Shown here in pieces: positions 1-11,457 of a stretch of 64,000 bases of DNA (positions are counted from its first letter, which is position 1; the number at the start of each line of letters is the position of its first letter). A program made the translations under genes and the position numbers. Source of the stretch: Lutraria lutraria (Eukaryota > Mollusca > Bivalvia > Venerida > Mactridae); contig OZ026848.1 of assembly GCA_964023205.1 (NCBI GenBank), positions 34,521,912 through 34,585,911 on the forward strand, written 5' to 3'. The notes beneath the pieces are model-generated. The model was not told where the DNA came from. It was given only the letters and a program-made list of their open reading frames with translations, and made no database searches.

Positions 1-454
1 GATCTTATGTATCATATTCATTTGAAGTGACGTAAATGTCTTTTCTTTAATTTCAATACTTCTTTCTTGGAAATATAACATAAAAATCTGCCTTCAAAGT
101 ACACAACATCATTCAAAATAAACAGAAACATAGAATATCACAATTAAATCACAGATGATTAGAGAATCGTAATTACCCTCATGAACCAACAACGAACATA
201 TCTTTTAATTCAGACATGAGACATTTCAACTGCTTACGCTTTCATATGGTAAAAGGTGAACACCTGATTTATCTAAACAAGTTCCTGCTTGCCTACATTT
301 AAATAAAACATTAAAAAAACACCGTTTGACTAGAACAGAAGCATTTGTAAAACAAACAAAACCACCAGTTGTGCCACACATATGAGTATCATGAACATTT
401 TAGGACATGGACATCTCAAAGGATTACAAAAAAGTTTCATTATATCTATTCAAG

Positions 455-650
455 GGTAACACAAAATAATGGCCACAGTGACCTTGACTTCAGGATGTAC
501 GCGACCCAAACTCGACCTTTCGGATTATGGTGAGCATGTGTGTAAACTTACTAGGAAGTATAGGGGGGGGGGGGGGGGACGGACAGACACGTGGATGGTG
601 CGAATGCTACATGCCTCTCTTCGGGGCATAAAATCAACAAAGCTAAAGGG
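455..650. repeat. Dispersed bivalve repeat with G16 run
   Basis: This stretch resembles a common bivalve interspersed repeat (a line with tgaccttgact, then ctcgacctttcgg, then ggacggacagac). It contains an uninterrupted run of 16 G at 563-578. The identification rests on memory of similar repeats in clam genomes, not on an alignment. Positions 1-454 hold only AT-rich sequence in which I see no gene. Confidence 0.4.
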
Positions 651-679
651 TTGAACGTTCTAAAGCAACTGATGTCACA

Positions 680-1156
680 ATGTTTGTGATGAATGAATCA
701 TTAAACCTTTTCCTGAATTTCCATTTGGCTCATTTGTCCTGGTGTGTTCTAATGTCTCTAGGTAAATTCGATCTGAATCTTCAGTATTTATGGCAAATCG
801 GGCACTGATGGGTAGGTGGCGCGTCTGTATGGGTTTCCTTGTGGTCCTCGTAACGTTGACTGCTTTCAAAGCTCTGATCGCATTTATCACAGTGGTGGCG
901 AAAATTCCTCGTGTGGAACCGCATGTGGCTCTTCAAATCCATGTGTAAACCGAACTTTTTCCCACAAGTATCGCATGTATACTCCTAAGTGAGGTTGTGC
1001 TTAGCATATCTGTGCCGACGTAGTTCATACGAACGGCGAAACCACAAGCCACAGCAATGAAACTTTCCTTTTGAATTCTTATGCACATAGTTTCATGTTC
1101 TCTCAAGTTTTGTGCACTGGCATAATCCTTTCCGCAGTCCGAACACACATAGCGTT
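680..1156 (-). pseudogene. Decayed C2H2 zinc-finger exon
   Basis: Read on the minus strand, the segment starts just after a good 3' splice site (pyrimidine tract, then CCAACAG at 1157-1163) and encodes five finger-like units. Finger 1 has YVCSDCGKDY then LREHE. Finger 2 (FHCCGLWF then LRRHRYAKH) lies in a shifted frame and has Trp where the second Cys should be. A TAG stop follows. Finger 3 (YTCDTCGKKF, LKSHMRFH) and finger 4 (HHCDKCDQSF, YEDHKETH) look intact. Finger 5 has a TGA stop just after CPICHKY. One frameshift and two stops make this a relic of a multi-finger gene. The retained splice acceptor argues against a processed copy. Sequencing error is possible but would need several independent errors. 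Confidence 0.75.
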
Positions 1157-1270
1157 CTGTTGGAGGAAAAAATATAACTATATTAAGCATTGCATGGCAT
1201 GTAAGAATATATTTATAAAAAATATATACATGTATGTATATTAATAAAAGGTATTTATTTATATTAACAG

Positions 1271-1410
1271 TACACGTTTCAAATTTAAGAACCTTGTGAA
1301 ATTCAGTGCAATTAATGTTTTACCTGTAATTGGTTTGCTAGTTCTCCCATTCACAGCCACCTCTGCTTGCAATGTTGATGCCTTTGAGAAACGCAATTGT
1401 TATAACTTAT
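1271..1410 (+). other. Possible secretory/trefoil-like exon fragment
   Basis: After a plausible acceptor (ATTAACAG at 1263-1270) an open frame encodes a hydrophobic run (VLPVIGLLVLPF), then TATSACNVDAFEKRNC. The last part resembles the start of a P-type trefoil domain (C-x-V-x-P-x-x-R-x-x-C) behind a signal sequence. There is no in-frame ATG, and the only nearby donor (GTTATA) is weak. It may be an exon relic or chance. Confidence 0.2.
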
Positions 1411-2790
1411 TGTTGTTTATGTTATTGATGTTTACAAATAATTATATATCTACCAAATCTTCTGAAAATTTGATAAATATTAATTGATGTCATTGGCTTT
1501 GCCTACACAAATAAAGTAAACACATGAGATATTTTTCGTCTGTTTTTGTGTGTATATCGTACGCAATATTCAAACACATTACATAAATCAATGTCCTACA
1601 CATGGTGGAACACAAACTTATCAATTGACAATCTATTACTTTATATCTCTCTTAAAGTGGTCGAAAGCAACAACATTCTTGTACCATCAATGGGCCAAAC
1701 TTTTGCAATTAATTGATCTCTATTTAGCGACGAAGCATTTTCATCTGGTTGATGTATAATTATGCTGATGGAAATACATGCGTCCGGCATCATTTAATTT
1801 CCTAAACGCGTCCTGCGTCATTTGTATTATTTGCCCGAATCTGCGTGTTCAGTAATAATTCAGCAGAGCTAATGCTCTGTGTGAGTTTGGTAAGTGTTTA
1901 TTTCTTTTACAAGGTATAAATCAGTATGTGAACATGGAAAAAGCTACATTATCAGTCCAAAACTGAATTTTTATGCTTCCGCCATCCTCATGGTAAGTAT
2001 ATTTATCAAACTTTATGCGTTCGGCATCCTCGATTCCAAATTTGTGTCAACGATTATTAATTATCTACAGAAAAACGGGAGACGTGTTTTACATTGTTAA
2101 AAATCGGAATGTTGGGGTTCTTTTATGCGCTACTTCTTTTTACGAAGTATCACTGATTAATGGAGAAAATAATGAAAGAAGAGCTTTGTTTACCTTTCTG
2201 CCGCTGCTTTGCAGGTGCACGCTGGGTCAGGTGTTCCCAGCCCGTGAACTGTATCTTTATAAAATTAATGACAATTTCACATAAGCTTCAATGGTAATGT
2301 TGCAGATATGTGTGTCGTATAAATACCTCAAGTCCAGCGGTCTTTCTGTTCGTACATATACATACAATACATGATACGATACATTATTAAGCTTAGTATT
2401 ACCAAACGGTATGTTCCCATGTCTTCCTTATAACACCTCTGATGAGCAGATTTACAACCTGGTACAAATGTTATCATTTTGTATACATGGTACACCCGCA
2501 TCCAGGAACTCCCTACATAGAAATACATTTGTAATTATTAACAAGTCTGGTCTTCCTTTGTGTAAGTGTGTGCAGCTTCTACCTTTATCAGTCTGACAGC
2601 TAAGTTAACGATTGTATCTGCTTCGTATTTCAGAGCCCCTGTATATGAGGAAATATGGAAGTCCTCCATGTCTTGAACAATATCAAAACAACTTAGCATT
2701 CATTTGGAATATAGTAACAATAGAAACGGTATTGATAAGTCATGTTGTTTTTATTTACATTGATAACAATTTTAGCAGAATTGTTTAATA
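1411..2790. other. No gene recognised
   Basis: AT-rich sequence with short open frames that show no recognisable motif, codon pattern or splice context. I see no RNA gene or repeat structure here. Confidence 0.5.
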
Positions 2791-2794
2791 AGAG

Positions 2795-3075
2795 ATCCTT
2801 TGGCAGAGTGCCAAGGTGAGTTTTAAGGATCGAGCTATGCCCGTCATCGTCCGTCCGTTCGTCGTCAACAATTTCTTTAAACAGCATCTCCTAAACCACT
2901 TGGGTCAATTTCAACCAAACTTCACAGGTGTGTTCCTTATTTGAAGCTGTATAAAAGTTGTTCAAAGAATTTCATTCCATGAGGAACTCTGGTTGCCATA
3001 GCACAGATATAAGGATTTTTTTGAAAATCTTCTAAAAAACAGAAGACCTAGAGCTAAGATATTTAGATGAATTAT
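2795..3075 (-). repeat. Truncated minus-strand copy of the 1.24-kb AGAGGGCC repeat
   Basis: The sequence is the reverse complement of the tail of the element found at 6075-7318. It matches the part with gttgccatagcaacc, gaacaactttgaaaggggacc and the agctctaggcc unit. It ends close to the left side of the gypsy element. Confidence 0.6.
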
Positions 3076-3478
3076 TAGATTCATTAAATAAGACTATACA
3101 TTGTAAATGTAAGTGACTGAAATTAGGTAATAATCTAAACATAAAAATAAGATTAAATTAGTTTTAAACTAAGTTCATATCAACAAATAAACATAGGACT
3201 AAATCCATTAAAAGGGTAGAAAGTAGTGTAGTTTTTAAATAAAACCTGAATTCTGTGTGAAAAACAAATAGCATAGAATAAAGAAATAGAAGTTAATTTC
3301 ATAAATTTAACATTCAAAGCCTGCAAATGGCTGAGTATAAACCAATATTCCTGGGGAGGATCAACCTAAATTTTCACAAACACAACAACCTTACATTCCT
3401 TATACACAAATTAAAACTGAAAGGTCAACTTATGACCTGCCACCAGTAAACAAAATTCACATGTCACAGGGTACATGA

Positions 3479-4567
3479 TATCACCCAAATTCACATACAC
3501 TAGGGACAGCATACCACCATAGATTACCTTTGTCCTCTTCTGGTAAGACAAATGGTAATGACTGTTATACTGACAGAACACAATTCATATCAGAAAAACA
3601 GAATTATCTCCCTTCTTCAACTCAATACACTCAACACAATACAGCTTTACCCGGAGTAACAACCTATCTAACAGAGCAGAACAATAAAACTTTGATGCCT
3701 GATAATGATGCCTATAGACTTCAAAACAACAGACATCACTCACAATTTGATCAGTCTCAAAATACTTTCCAAACAAAACGGAAACAAAAGGATCCCGATA
3801 AGTTTGATGGGAAAAGTGTTGAATGGAGGGATTATATAGTTCATTTTGAGAGTGTAGCCTTATTGAATGGGTGGGGTAATCCAGAAAAGGCCCAACAATT
3901 AATAATGAGCCTACGTGGAACCGCACAAAAACGTATAAGTGAATTAAGCCAAGAAATTTTGACTGACTATGAAAACATAAAAGAAACCTTGTCAAAACGG
4001 TTTAATCCACCTGAGAGAGAAACTGCTTTTAGGTGTGAATTTAGAAACAGGAAACAAAATAGCAAAGAAACTGCCGCAGATTTTGGTTATGCCCTTCAAA
4101 GGTTATGTTTGTTAGCTTTTCCGAGAATAAATGCGGAGGCCAGAGAAATCTATACTATTGATCAGTTTATAAATGGACGAATACGTCCAGAACTTCGCCG
4201 CCACATACAATTTAAACATCATCAAACATTAAATGAAGCCATTGCCTATGCTGTAGAATTTGAGGCTTTTGAGACTGCTCATGGTATTTTACGTAAACCT
4301 AGCTTTGAGGGAGACAACTCTTTAAACTCAGTATCTGAACAAACTTTTCCCCCTGATGGTAACCACACAAGTAGGTCAGATGCTGTAACATTAAGTGACA
4401 TAGCCAAATTAAATGAAGGTTTATCAAAGTCATTGAAACGTAATAGCAGCAGAAGTGGAAGTAGGGATCGAGATCGAACTGATCTCAGAAATGTTAAGTG
4501 CTACAATTGTCACCAAAAGGGAAACCTAGCTAATAACTGTCCTCAAATTAAATTACAGGAAAACTAG
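3479..4567 (+). pseudogene. gag (gypsy capsid/nucleocapsid)
   Basis: The open frame runs from a TGA at 3476 to a TAG at 4565 without an ATG near its start. A plausible original start is the ATG at 3327, now separated by frame breaks. The central part shows Retrotrans_gag features: DPDKFDGKSVEWRDYI, then SLRGTAQKRI, then SKRFNPPERE. A basic Arg/Ser-rich stretch is followed by one zinc knuckle, CYNCHQKGNLANNC. The knuckle has Asn where the CCHC His should be, so metal and RNA binding are probably impaired. Confidence 0.85.
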
Positions 4568-4581
4568 GTGAGGCTGACTTT

Positions 4582-4975
4582 GTGCCCAAAATTTCAGCCA
4601 CAAATTATGCAAATCTATCTAACGGGCAACAAAATATTGTGTTAAGTCCCATTCAACAACGTAGTTGTCTTTATGCAAAACTTTTGATACAAGAATTAAA
4701 CTGCCAAGCTCTTATTGATTCTGGTTCTGCAGCAACAATACTTTCTCATAAGACATTTCAAAGGTTATGTTTTGATAAACAAAGTCTAGTCAAAGTCAAT
4801 TCAACCTTAACTGCTGCAAATGGGTCAAATATAGATGAGATGCCTGGCCTTTGAGATTGATAATGAAAAGTTTCAGTATGAGTTTTTTGTAGCTGAACTT
4901 GATGGCATGGAAGTAGTCTTAGGCAATGATTTTCTAAATGATTTTGATGTATCTGTGAAATTGGTAAAGGAATAA
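4582..4975 (+). pseudogene. Retroviral-type aspartic protease (gypsy pol)
   Basis: The active-site region reads ALIDSGSAATILS, the D-S-G triad of pepsin-like retroelement proteases, in a domain of about 100 residues. The frame stops at 4854 and the homologous sequence continues in the next frame (VAELDGMEVVLGNDFL) to about 4970, where it shifts again. There are thus two frameshifts within or just after the protease. Confidence 0.8.
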
Positions 4976-6069
4976 TGCAAATAGGAAAACATAAAATAAA
5001 GCTAAGTAAGACAGAATCAAATAAAGTGGCACGAGTAAAACTGAGTGAAAACATTTCAATACCACCTGAAACTGAAGTTGTCGTTAAGGGTATTACAGAG
5101 GGTACGTTCAAAGAAAATGATGTATGTTTAGAACCTTACAAATTTGTCACTAAGAAAGGTCTATTGATGTGCAAAACCTTTGTTAATTCCTATCAATCAG
5201 AAGTCCCCTTATCATTTATTAATCTGTCACAACAAAATGTTAAACTAACTAAGAATATGGCAGTAGGAAATTTACACCATGTAGTTAGTGTGAAGTCATT
5301 ACAAAATTCTGAGGAAGCTCGATCAGAATATAACTCTGAATTGCCTGATAAGTTAATACCATTATTAAATGAAGCATCCAAAAATCTAGATAAAGAAGAA
5401 CAGAGTCAACTTCAAACTTTATTACATGAGTACAAAGACATTTTCTATGATGGATTGGGAAAAGTTCGGAATACCAACCTGGTAGAACATTCTATAGATG
5501 TAGGTGATGCTAAACCCATAAAATACCACCCGCAGGTTAGCCATTGCACAAAAAGAAATTGTTGAAAAAGAAATTAAGAAAATGCTAGATGATAATGTGA
5601 TTGAACCCAGTACCAGTAGTTGGGCTGCTCACATAGTTTTAGTTACTAAGTCTGATGGTTCCATTCGCTTCTGTGTTGATTATCGTAAACTGAATTCAGT
5701 GACAAAGAAAGATGCATACCCATTACCCAAAATAAGTGAAGCCCCGGATACTTTGTCTTCAGCAAGTTATTTCTGCACGCTTGATTTAGCTAGTGGTTAT
5801 TGGCAGATACCTATGTCTGATAAATCTAAACCATTAACTGCTTTTTCGTCTCATTTGGGTTTACATCATTTCAATGTTATGCCATTTGGGTTATGTAATG
5901 CCCCATCAACATTTGAAAGATTGATAGAACGAGTCTTACACCACTTACAGTTTGAAAAATGTCTATGTTATCTTGATGACATCATTGTTTTTGGAAGAAC
6001 TTTTGATGATACTTTAAATAATCTGAGACAAGTATTCGAATGTTTTAGAAAAGCCAATCTAACCTTAAA
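4975..6069 (+). pseudogene. gypsy pol: linker and reverse transcriptase, first part
   Basis: 4975-5530 encodes the protease-RT linker, ending near HSIDVGDAKPIKYHP. A one-base frame break near 5530 leads into the RT proper (IVEKEIKKMLDDNVI, then FCVDYRKLNSVT, TLDLASGYWQIPM, FGLCNAPSTFERL). The catalytic YLDD box is at about 5970-5981. The domain is cut just after its palm by the repeat beginning at 6075, and its thumb and connection resume at 7319. Confidence 0.9.
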
Positions 6070-6074
6070 AACAA

Positions 6075-7318
6075 GAGGGCCATGATGGCCCTATAAATGC
6101 TCACCAGGAGAAAAGGTCATTTGGAGATTAACATTGTTGAAGTATATATATGCCAAGTGACCCATCTTGGCCATTTTTTATCCCATGGTCATTATATGAA
6201 CATATTTAAAAGAGGTCCATTAAACAAAGCTAGATACTAAATATCTTAGCTCTAGGCCTTGTGGTTTCAGAGAAGAAGATTGTTTAAATTTTCCTATATA
6301 AAATAGACTAAACCCAGGGCAGGGCTAATTTTGACCCCGGGGCCATAATTTGAACAAACTTGGTAGAGGTCCACTAGACAATGCCACATACAAAATATCT
6401 AAGCTCTAGGCCTTGCAGTTTCGGGGAAGATTTTTAAATTTTTCCTATATATAAGTCTATATAAATCAAGTGACCCCCGGGGCGGGGCCAATTTTGACCC
6501 TTGGGCAATAATTTGAACAAACTTGATAGAGGTCCACTAGACAATGCTACATACCAAATATCTTAGCTCTAGGCCTTGTGGTTTCGGAGAAGAAGATTTT
6601 TAAAATTTTCCTATATAAAATAGAATAAACCCCAGGGCAGGGCCAATTTTGACCCTAGGGCAATAATTTGAACAAACATGGTAGGGGTCCACTAGACAAT
6701 GCAACATACAATATATCTAAGCTCTAGGCCTTGCGGTTTCGGAGAAGAAGATTTTTTAAAATTTCCTATATAAGTCTATATAAATCAAGTGACCCCCGGG
6801 GCGGGGCCAATTTTACCCTAGGGCAATAATTTGAACAAACTTGGTAGAAGTCCACTAGACTATGCTACACACCAAATATCAAAGCTCTAGGCATTATAGT
6901 TTTTCACAAGAAGATTTTTTAAATTTCCTATATAAGTCTATGTAAAATCAAGTTACCCCCGGGGCGGAGCCAATTTTGACCCCAGGGGAATAATTTGAAC
7001 AAACTTTGTAGAGTTCCATTAGACAATGCTACATACAAAATATCTCAGCTCTAGGCCCTGTGGTTTCGGACAAGAAGATTTTTTAAGTTTTTTCTATTTG
7101 TTGCCATAGCAACCAGAGTTTTTAATGAAATTTAATTTTTTGAACAACTTTGAAAGGGGACCACCCAAGGATCATTTCAGCAAAGTTTGGTTGCAATCGG
7201 AATAGCGGTGTAGAAGGAGATGTTGTTTTAAGTAAATATGGACGCCACTTCACGACGAACGATGGACGCAGGGCGATCACAAAAGCTCACCCTGAGCACA
7301 TTCGTGCTCTGGTGAGCT
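6075..7318 (+). mobile_element. 1.24-kb non-autonomous repeat inserted in gypsy RT
   Basis: The insertion begins GAGGGCCATGATGGCC and ends CTCTGGTGAGCT. AACAA lies on both sides (6070-6074 and 7319-7323), consistent with a 5-bp target duplication, although related copies also carry ACAAG at this place, so the exact edge is uncertain. Inside are five to six tandem units of about 160 bp, each with tttgaacaaacttgg, gtccactagacaatg and agctctaggcc. The tail has gttgccatagcaaccag and a segment ending gctcaccctgagcac. The edges are partly inverted (GCTCACCAG near the left, CTGGTGAGC at the right). No open reading frame is present. Confidence 0.8.
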
Positions 7319-9749
7319 AACAAAGAAATGCCATCTCTTCCAACAACAAGTAGAATATTTAGGGCACCAAATTTCAAACAAAGGTATCACATGTTCTAGA
7401 AATAAGATAAAGGCTGTCCAAGACTGGCTTATTCCCCAAAATAAAATTGATATACGCAGTCTTCTAGGCCTTCTTAATTACTACAGGCGTTTCATTCCTG
7501 ATTTTTCAACTGTAGCCTTTCCCTTAATTCAACTTACTCAAAAAAGGGCAAAATTTACTTGGAATGAAAACTGCCAATTCAGCTTTGAACGACTCAAACA
7601 ACTTTTGATATCGGCACCAATTCTTTGCTATCCACAAAGAGATGGAAATTTCATTTAATACACTGATGGTAGTCAAATGGGTATAGGAGCTGTGCTATCT
7701 CAAATTCAAAACGGAGAAGAGTGTGTAATAGCATATGCCAGTAAGACTTTAAGTAAATCTCAACAAAGGTATTGCACTACCTACATAGAATTGTTAGCTG
7801 TTGTCACCATCATAAAATACTTCAAACATTACTTATGGGGTAGACATTTTCTTGTTCGGACTGACCATGCATCCTTAAAATGGCTGAAAAATTTCAAGGA
7901 ACCTGAAGGCATGCTAGCCAGGTGGATCACCACCTTAGAAACGTATGATTTTGAGATACAGTATCGAAAAGGTTCATTCCATGGTAATGCAGATGCTATG
8001 TCTCGTTATCCTCTGCTAAGACGTAAATGTAAACGAACAGAATGTTTTGATTGTACTCAATTCTTAGAAAGCAAAAGCAAGTCTAACTCTAAAGTAGTGA
8101 TGCCAATATTCCCAGTAAAGGCTTGTAATAGCCTCAATAGCTTAAATACTCATGAGAACCAACAAAATCAAAGTGATCAACTATCAAATTGGTTAGATTG
8201 TTGGTCCCTTGATGAAATTAAACAATTCCAAGAAATTGACTCAGTTTTAAAAAAATTGATTCAACTAAAGCTTACATCTAACATGAAACCAATCAGAAAA
8301 GCAATAGGTAATGCCTCAAATAGTCTTAAAGTTCTCTGGAGTATTTGGGAATTAATTGTTCTTCAAAATGGTATTTTATACAAACAAATAATTGATTCTT
8401 CTGAGTTGGAGTCTCCCAAGCTTCAAGTTATTGTGCCTAACGTATTAAGGACAAAAATCTTCCAACAACTTCATTGTAATCGTATTGCAGGCCATCTTGG
8501 TAGAGATCGCACTCTAAAGGCCATCAAATCTCGTTTTTATTGGCCTGGCATGTCTACTGACATTAAAACATGGTGTTATCAGTGTGACTTATGTGCACAA
8601 AGAAAACCAGGACCAGGTAGAGGCAAATCACCACTACAACAACAAATTTCAACACTTCCAATGACTCGTATAGCTTTGGACATATTATGCCCCTTACCAA
8701 TGTCTGGAGATGGGAATGAATATATTATGGCTGTTGGGGATTATTTCACTAAGTACTCAGAAGCATATGCAATTAAAGATCAGACTGCATTAACAGTGGC
8801 TGACAAGCTTGTAACTGAATTCATTTGTAGATTTGGTGTCCATACTTATATTCACAGTGATCAAGGGAGAGAATTCGAATCTAATCTTTTTAAGGCAATG
8901 TGCAAACTCTTACAGATAGAAAAGACAAGAACATGTCCATACAATCCAAAATCTGACGGCATGATTGAACGTTTAAACAGAACCATTTTGCAAATGTTAG
9001 CAATGTTTATTAATGAAAATAAAGACGATTGGGATGTGCATATACCTTTCATTATGATGGCTTATCGGTCTTCATGCCATGAGAGTACAAAGTTTTCACC
9101 TAATAGACTTATGTTTGGGCGGGAAATTACATACCAGATCGACGTTATGTTTGGTGGTTGCCCAGATGAATTAAATATGATTTGTTCCTCACAATATGTT
9201 GAGTGGCTACGTCAATCTATTGAACTTTCATTTGATTGTGCTCATCAAAATTTACAAATAGCAACATCAAGGCAGAAAAAGGCTTATGACCATGGTCTGA
9301 AACCTAGAATCTTTGATGTTGATGATTTAGTCTGGAGATGGTATCCTCCTCAGGCCAAAATGAAACTTTCTTTGGGTTGGATAGGTCCTTACAAAGTATG
9401 CAAGAAAATAACCGATATTTTGTATGAAATTCAACATAATCAATCTTTAAAAATAATAGTTGTACATGTCGATCACTTGAAACCTTATCAAGGTACTCAA
9501 AGTTTTGATTTGTCTACTGATGATTCACGAAATCTTGAAGAAAACTTGAATGATGACCTTGACCCCACAACCATTCAGTCTGATTTAAGTCACAAATATG
9601 ATGATTACTATGGCACATGTGCTACTGATAATGATGATGATGGTTTTGATCTGTCAGTTACCAATGATTCTAAATCCATTCAGAAAACCCCATATACTAC
9701 TAGAACGGGTAGAAGAGTAAAACCAAAATTAATATTTTCTCCATCCTAG
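7319..9749 (+). pseudogene. gypsy pol: RT end, RNase H, integrase
   Basis: From 7319 the RT thumb resumes (VEYLGHQISNKGI, SLLGLLNYYRRFIPDF). A TAA at 7657 breaks the frame just before the RNase H motif YTDGSQMGIGAVL. From there 690 codons are open to TAG 9749. RNase H shows ELLAVV and RTDHASLKWL. Integrase has the HHCC zinc region (HLGRDRT, then CYQCDLC at about residue 300) and a DD35E core: Asp in ALDIL (about 336), Asp in HSDQG (about 393) and Glu in MIERLNR (about 428). A GPY/F-like segment (LGWIGPYKV) follows. The DxxGP motif has Cys for Gly (DILCP). Confidence 0.9.
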
Positions 9750-9768
9750 GAAAATCATTGATTTTGTT

Positions 9769-9790
9769 AAAAAAAAAAAAAAAAAAAAAA
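9769..9790 (+). repeat. A22 tract 20 bp after pol stop
   Basis: An uninterrupted run of 22 A begins about 20 bp after the integrase stop codon, followed by A/T-rich sequence with ataaataaat. It could be a polypurine tract remnant, or the poly(A) of a retroposed transcript. From 9791 to 10530 I see no gene and no clear LTR. Confidence 0.6.
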
Positions 9791-10547
9791 TATAAAATAA
9801 ATAAATAATTTAGGTTAACTGAATGGGGCTCAATAATCATACTTTGTCTTATGATACAAAGGAAGCCTGTTAACTTATGTATGGATTCTACTCTAACCTA
9901 ACCTAAATAATTTGAATTACTATTCAATTTATTGCCTGTAAATACACTTGTATATATATATATATCAAGGCTACAAAGTCCATAATTTGTGACTATTTAA
10001 GCCTAATTAATATTTTGTTGATGTTATTAATTACTTGTATTGTACATAACAAGTTTTCTATTAGGAACATACAGGAATATGTCCATAACATGTAATACTG
10101 TATAAATGAAAAAAAACAACAACAGTATTTCTGAGAAATTTAAGGCATTGGCATAGTGACATTTGAAATAAAGTCAGGATATTACAATTTACTGCTTGCC
10201 TTCATTATTAATTTACAAATAAAATGTCATTAAATTCCACAAAACTTAAGTAAAATTTTACTGTTGAATCTTAAAATATGTATGGGTCGATACTTATATT
10301 GATAGGAATTTCAATTGATAAAATCTTATTCTTGATATGGTCTACATCTCAATCAGTTGTAATACTTATAATTAGAAAAAGGATAATAGTACTTAAATCC
10401 TGACATTTATAAGTTTGATCTTCTGATGAATGAGCCTAGGATGTGTTCCTGCAATGGGGCTTATCTCAGAAAGCCATGTAGTCCGGGCTGATATATTAAG
10501 TTATATGTTGTTTATCCTTTGATTTTTCACTTCAGATATCAATCATT

Positions 10548-11051
10548 ATGTCTGTACAGATTCTAGAAGGAGTGGACGATGAAGTGTCAGATTTCTTGGC
10601 TGGGGAAGAGACGTTGAAAAGACCAGTTTGGCCTAATAAGCCATCACCATGTCCAGTTCAAGGCTGTGAAAAGAAGATAGCTTATACAAATTTTCCATCC
10701 TTCACCAGACATTGGACAATTAAACATATACCTACCATCGAATTATTCAAATACAAGATATGTAACTTTAAGTCTGCCAGAAAATACAACTGTACTAGAC
10801 ATATAAAAAAAGAACACCCTCTCTCTAATCAGGAAATGGACAAACAGAAAGCTTATAATGAGAATTATATGGACCCCGGTGAAACACTACCTTACAAATT
10901 TGATCACAGACAGCGGTTAACAAAAAAGAGACATAGTGCTATCGACAAAGAAATCGCCAGCAAACTTGTCAGATCAGTACAAATCTGTAGGGATCAGACA
11001 GCCGAATTCGATAACAATGGTGAATTAGTGGTTAAATTTAAAACCAAGTGA
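10548..11051 (+). CDS. Small C2H2-type zinc-finger protein, 167 aa
   Basis: The frame runs from ATG 10548 to TGA 11051 without breaks. A candidate 3' splice site (TTTTCACTTCAG) sits 12 bp upstream, so the coding part may be one exon behind a 5'-UTR intron. Residues 35-60 form one finger, C35-x4-C40-x14-H55-x4-H60. Residues 67-90 align with a second finger (ICNFKSARKY, TRHIKKEH), but the first Cys position is Tyr69 (TAC, one base from TGC); C72, H85 and H90 remain. The C-terminal half is basic and charged with no domain I know. A nuclear nucleic-acid-binding role is inferred from the finger only. AATAAA occurs at 11452 and 11927. It could be a domesticated transposon-derived finger. Confidence 0.65.
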   Translation: MSVQILEGVDDEVSDFLAGEETLKRPVWPNKPSPCPVQGCEKKIAYTNFPSFTRHWTIKHIPTIELFKYKICNFKSARKYNCTRHIKKEHPLSNQEMDKQKAYNENYMDPGETLPYKFDHRQRLTKKRHSAIDKEIASKLVRSVQICRDQTAEFDNNGELVVKFKTK

Positions 11052-11451
11052 AGTTATTGATATTATTCAGTCATTTGGAAGAAACCAATATGGACATAAT
11101 TGCATTATTGTGATCAATGTTGTTACAAATAATTGATAATTTGAAGGAAAATGTTACCTTTTTATAATTTATTCTTATTCATTGGTTATTCATTCCTGCC
11201 ATATTTTTATAATTTTGAAAAAAATAATTTTGATTTAAATTGGAAATTTACATCTTAAGAAGGGTGGCAGAAATGACTCTACATGTATTGAATGTTTTCC
11301 TATTTAATCACCTTAAACATTTTTACTTGCATTTCTTTAGTTCTTCACAGTCATTACTACCTTCAATTCAATATCTATGTGTTATGTTTTATATTCACCT
11401 TTTGTTGTACATGTTAGAAATTAATGCCTCAGTAGTCCATCCCTGTATCTA

Positions 11452-11457
11452 AATAAA
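11452..11457 (+). promoter_or_regulatory. Candidate poly(A) signal
   Basis: AATAAA about 400 bp after the stop of the 167-aa finger gene. A second AATAAA lies at 11927-11932. The rest of 11052-12049 shows no gene. Confidence 0.35.

Larger units (their letters stand above)
3327..9790 (+). mobile_element. Ty3/gypsy retrotransposon, broken, no LTRs visible
   Basis: The order gag, zinc knuckle, aspartic protease, reverse transcriptase, RNase H, integrase (HHCC and DD35E) and GPY/F-like tail is that of a Ty3/gypsy element. No envelope frame and no chromodomain are seen. The coding path is broken by several frameshifts, a nonsense codon near 7657 and a 1.24-kb insertion at 6075-7318. I could not find a pair of long terminal repeats: sequence left of gag (3080-3330) and right of integrase (9791-10530) shows no shared block by eye. 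The copy is therefore inactive. Its long integrase frame (690 codons open) suggests it is not very old. Confidence 0.9.

Noticed and set aside
1296..1487. 63-aa secreted peptide gene as a complete ORF
   Set aside because: It would need a GTG start; kept only as a low-confidence exon fragment.
3080..3330. 5' LTR of the gypsy element
   Set aside because: No matching block was found after the integrase, and no TG...CA ends were evident.
3585..3995. 136-aa minus-strand frame
   Set aside because: Antisense shadow of gypsy gag, which has clear family motifs on the plus strand.
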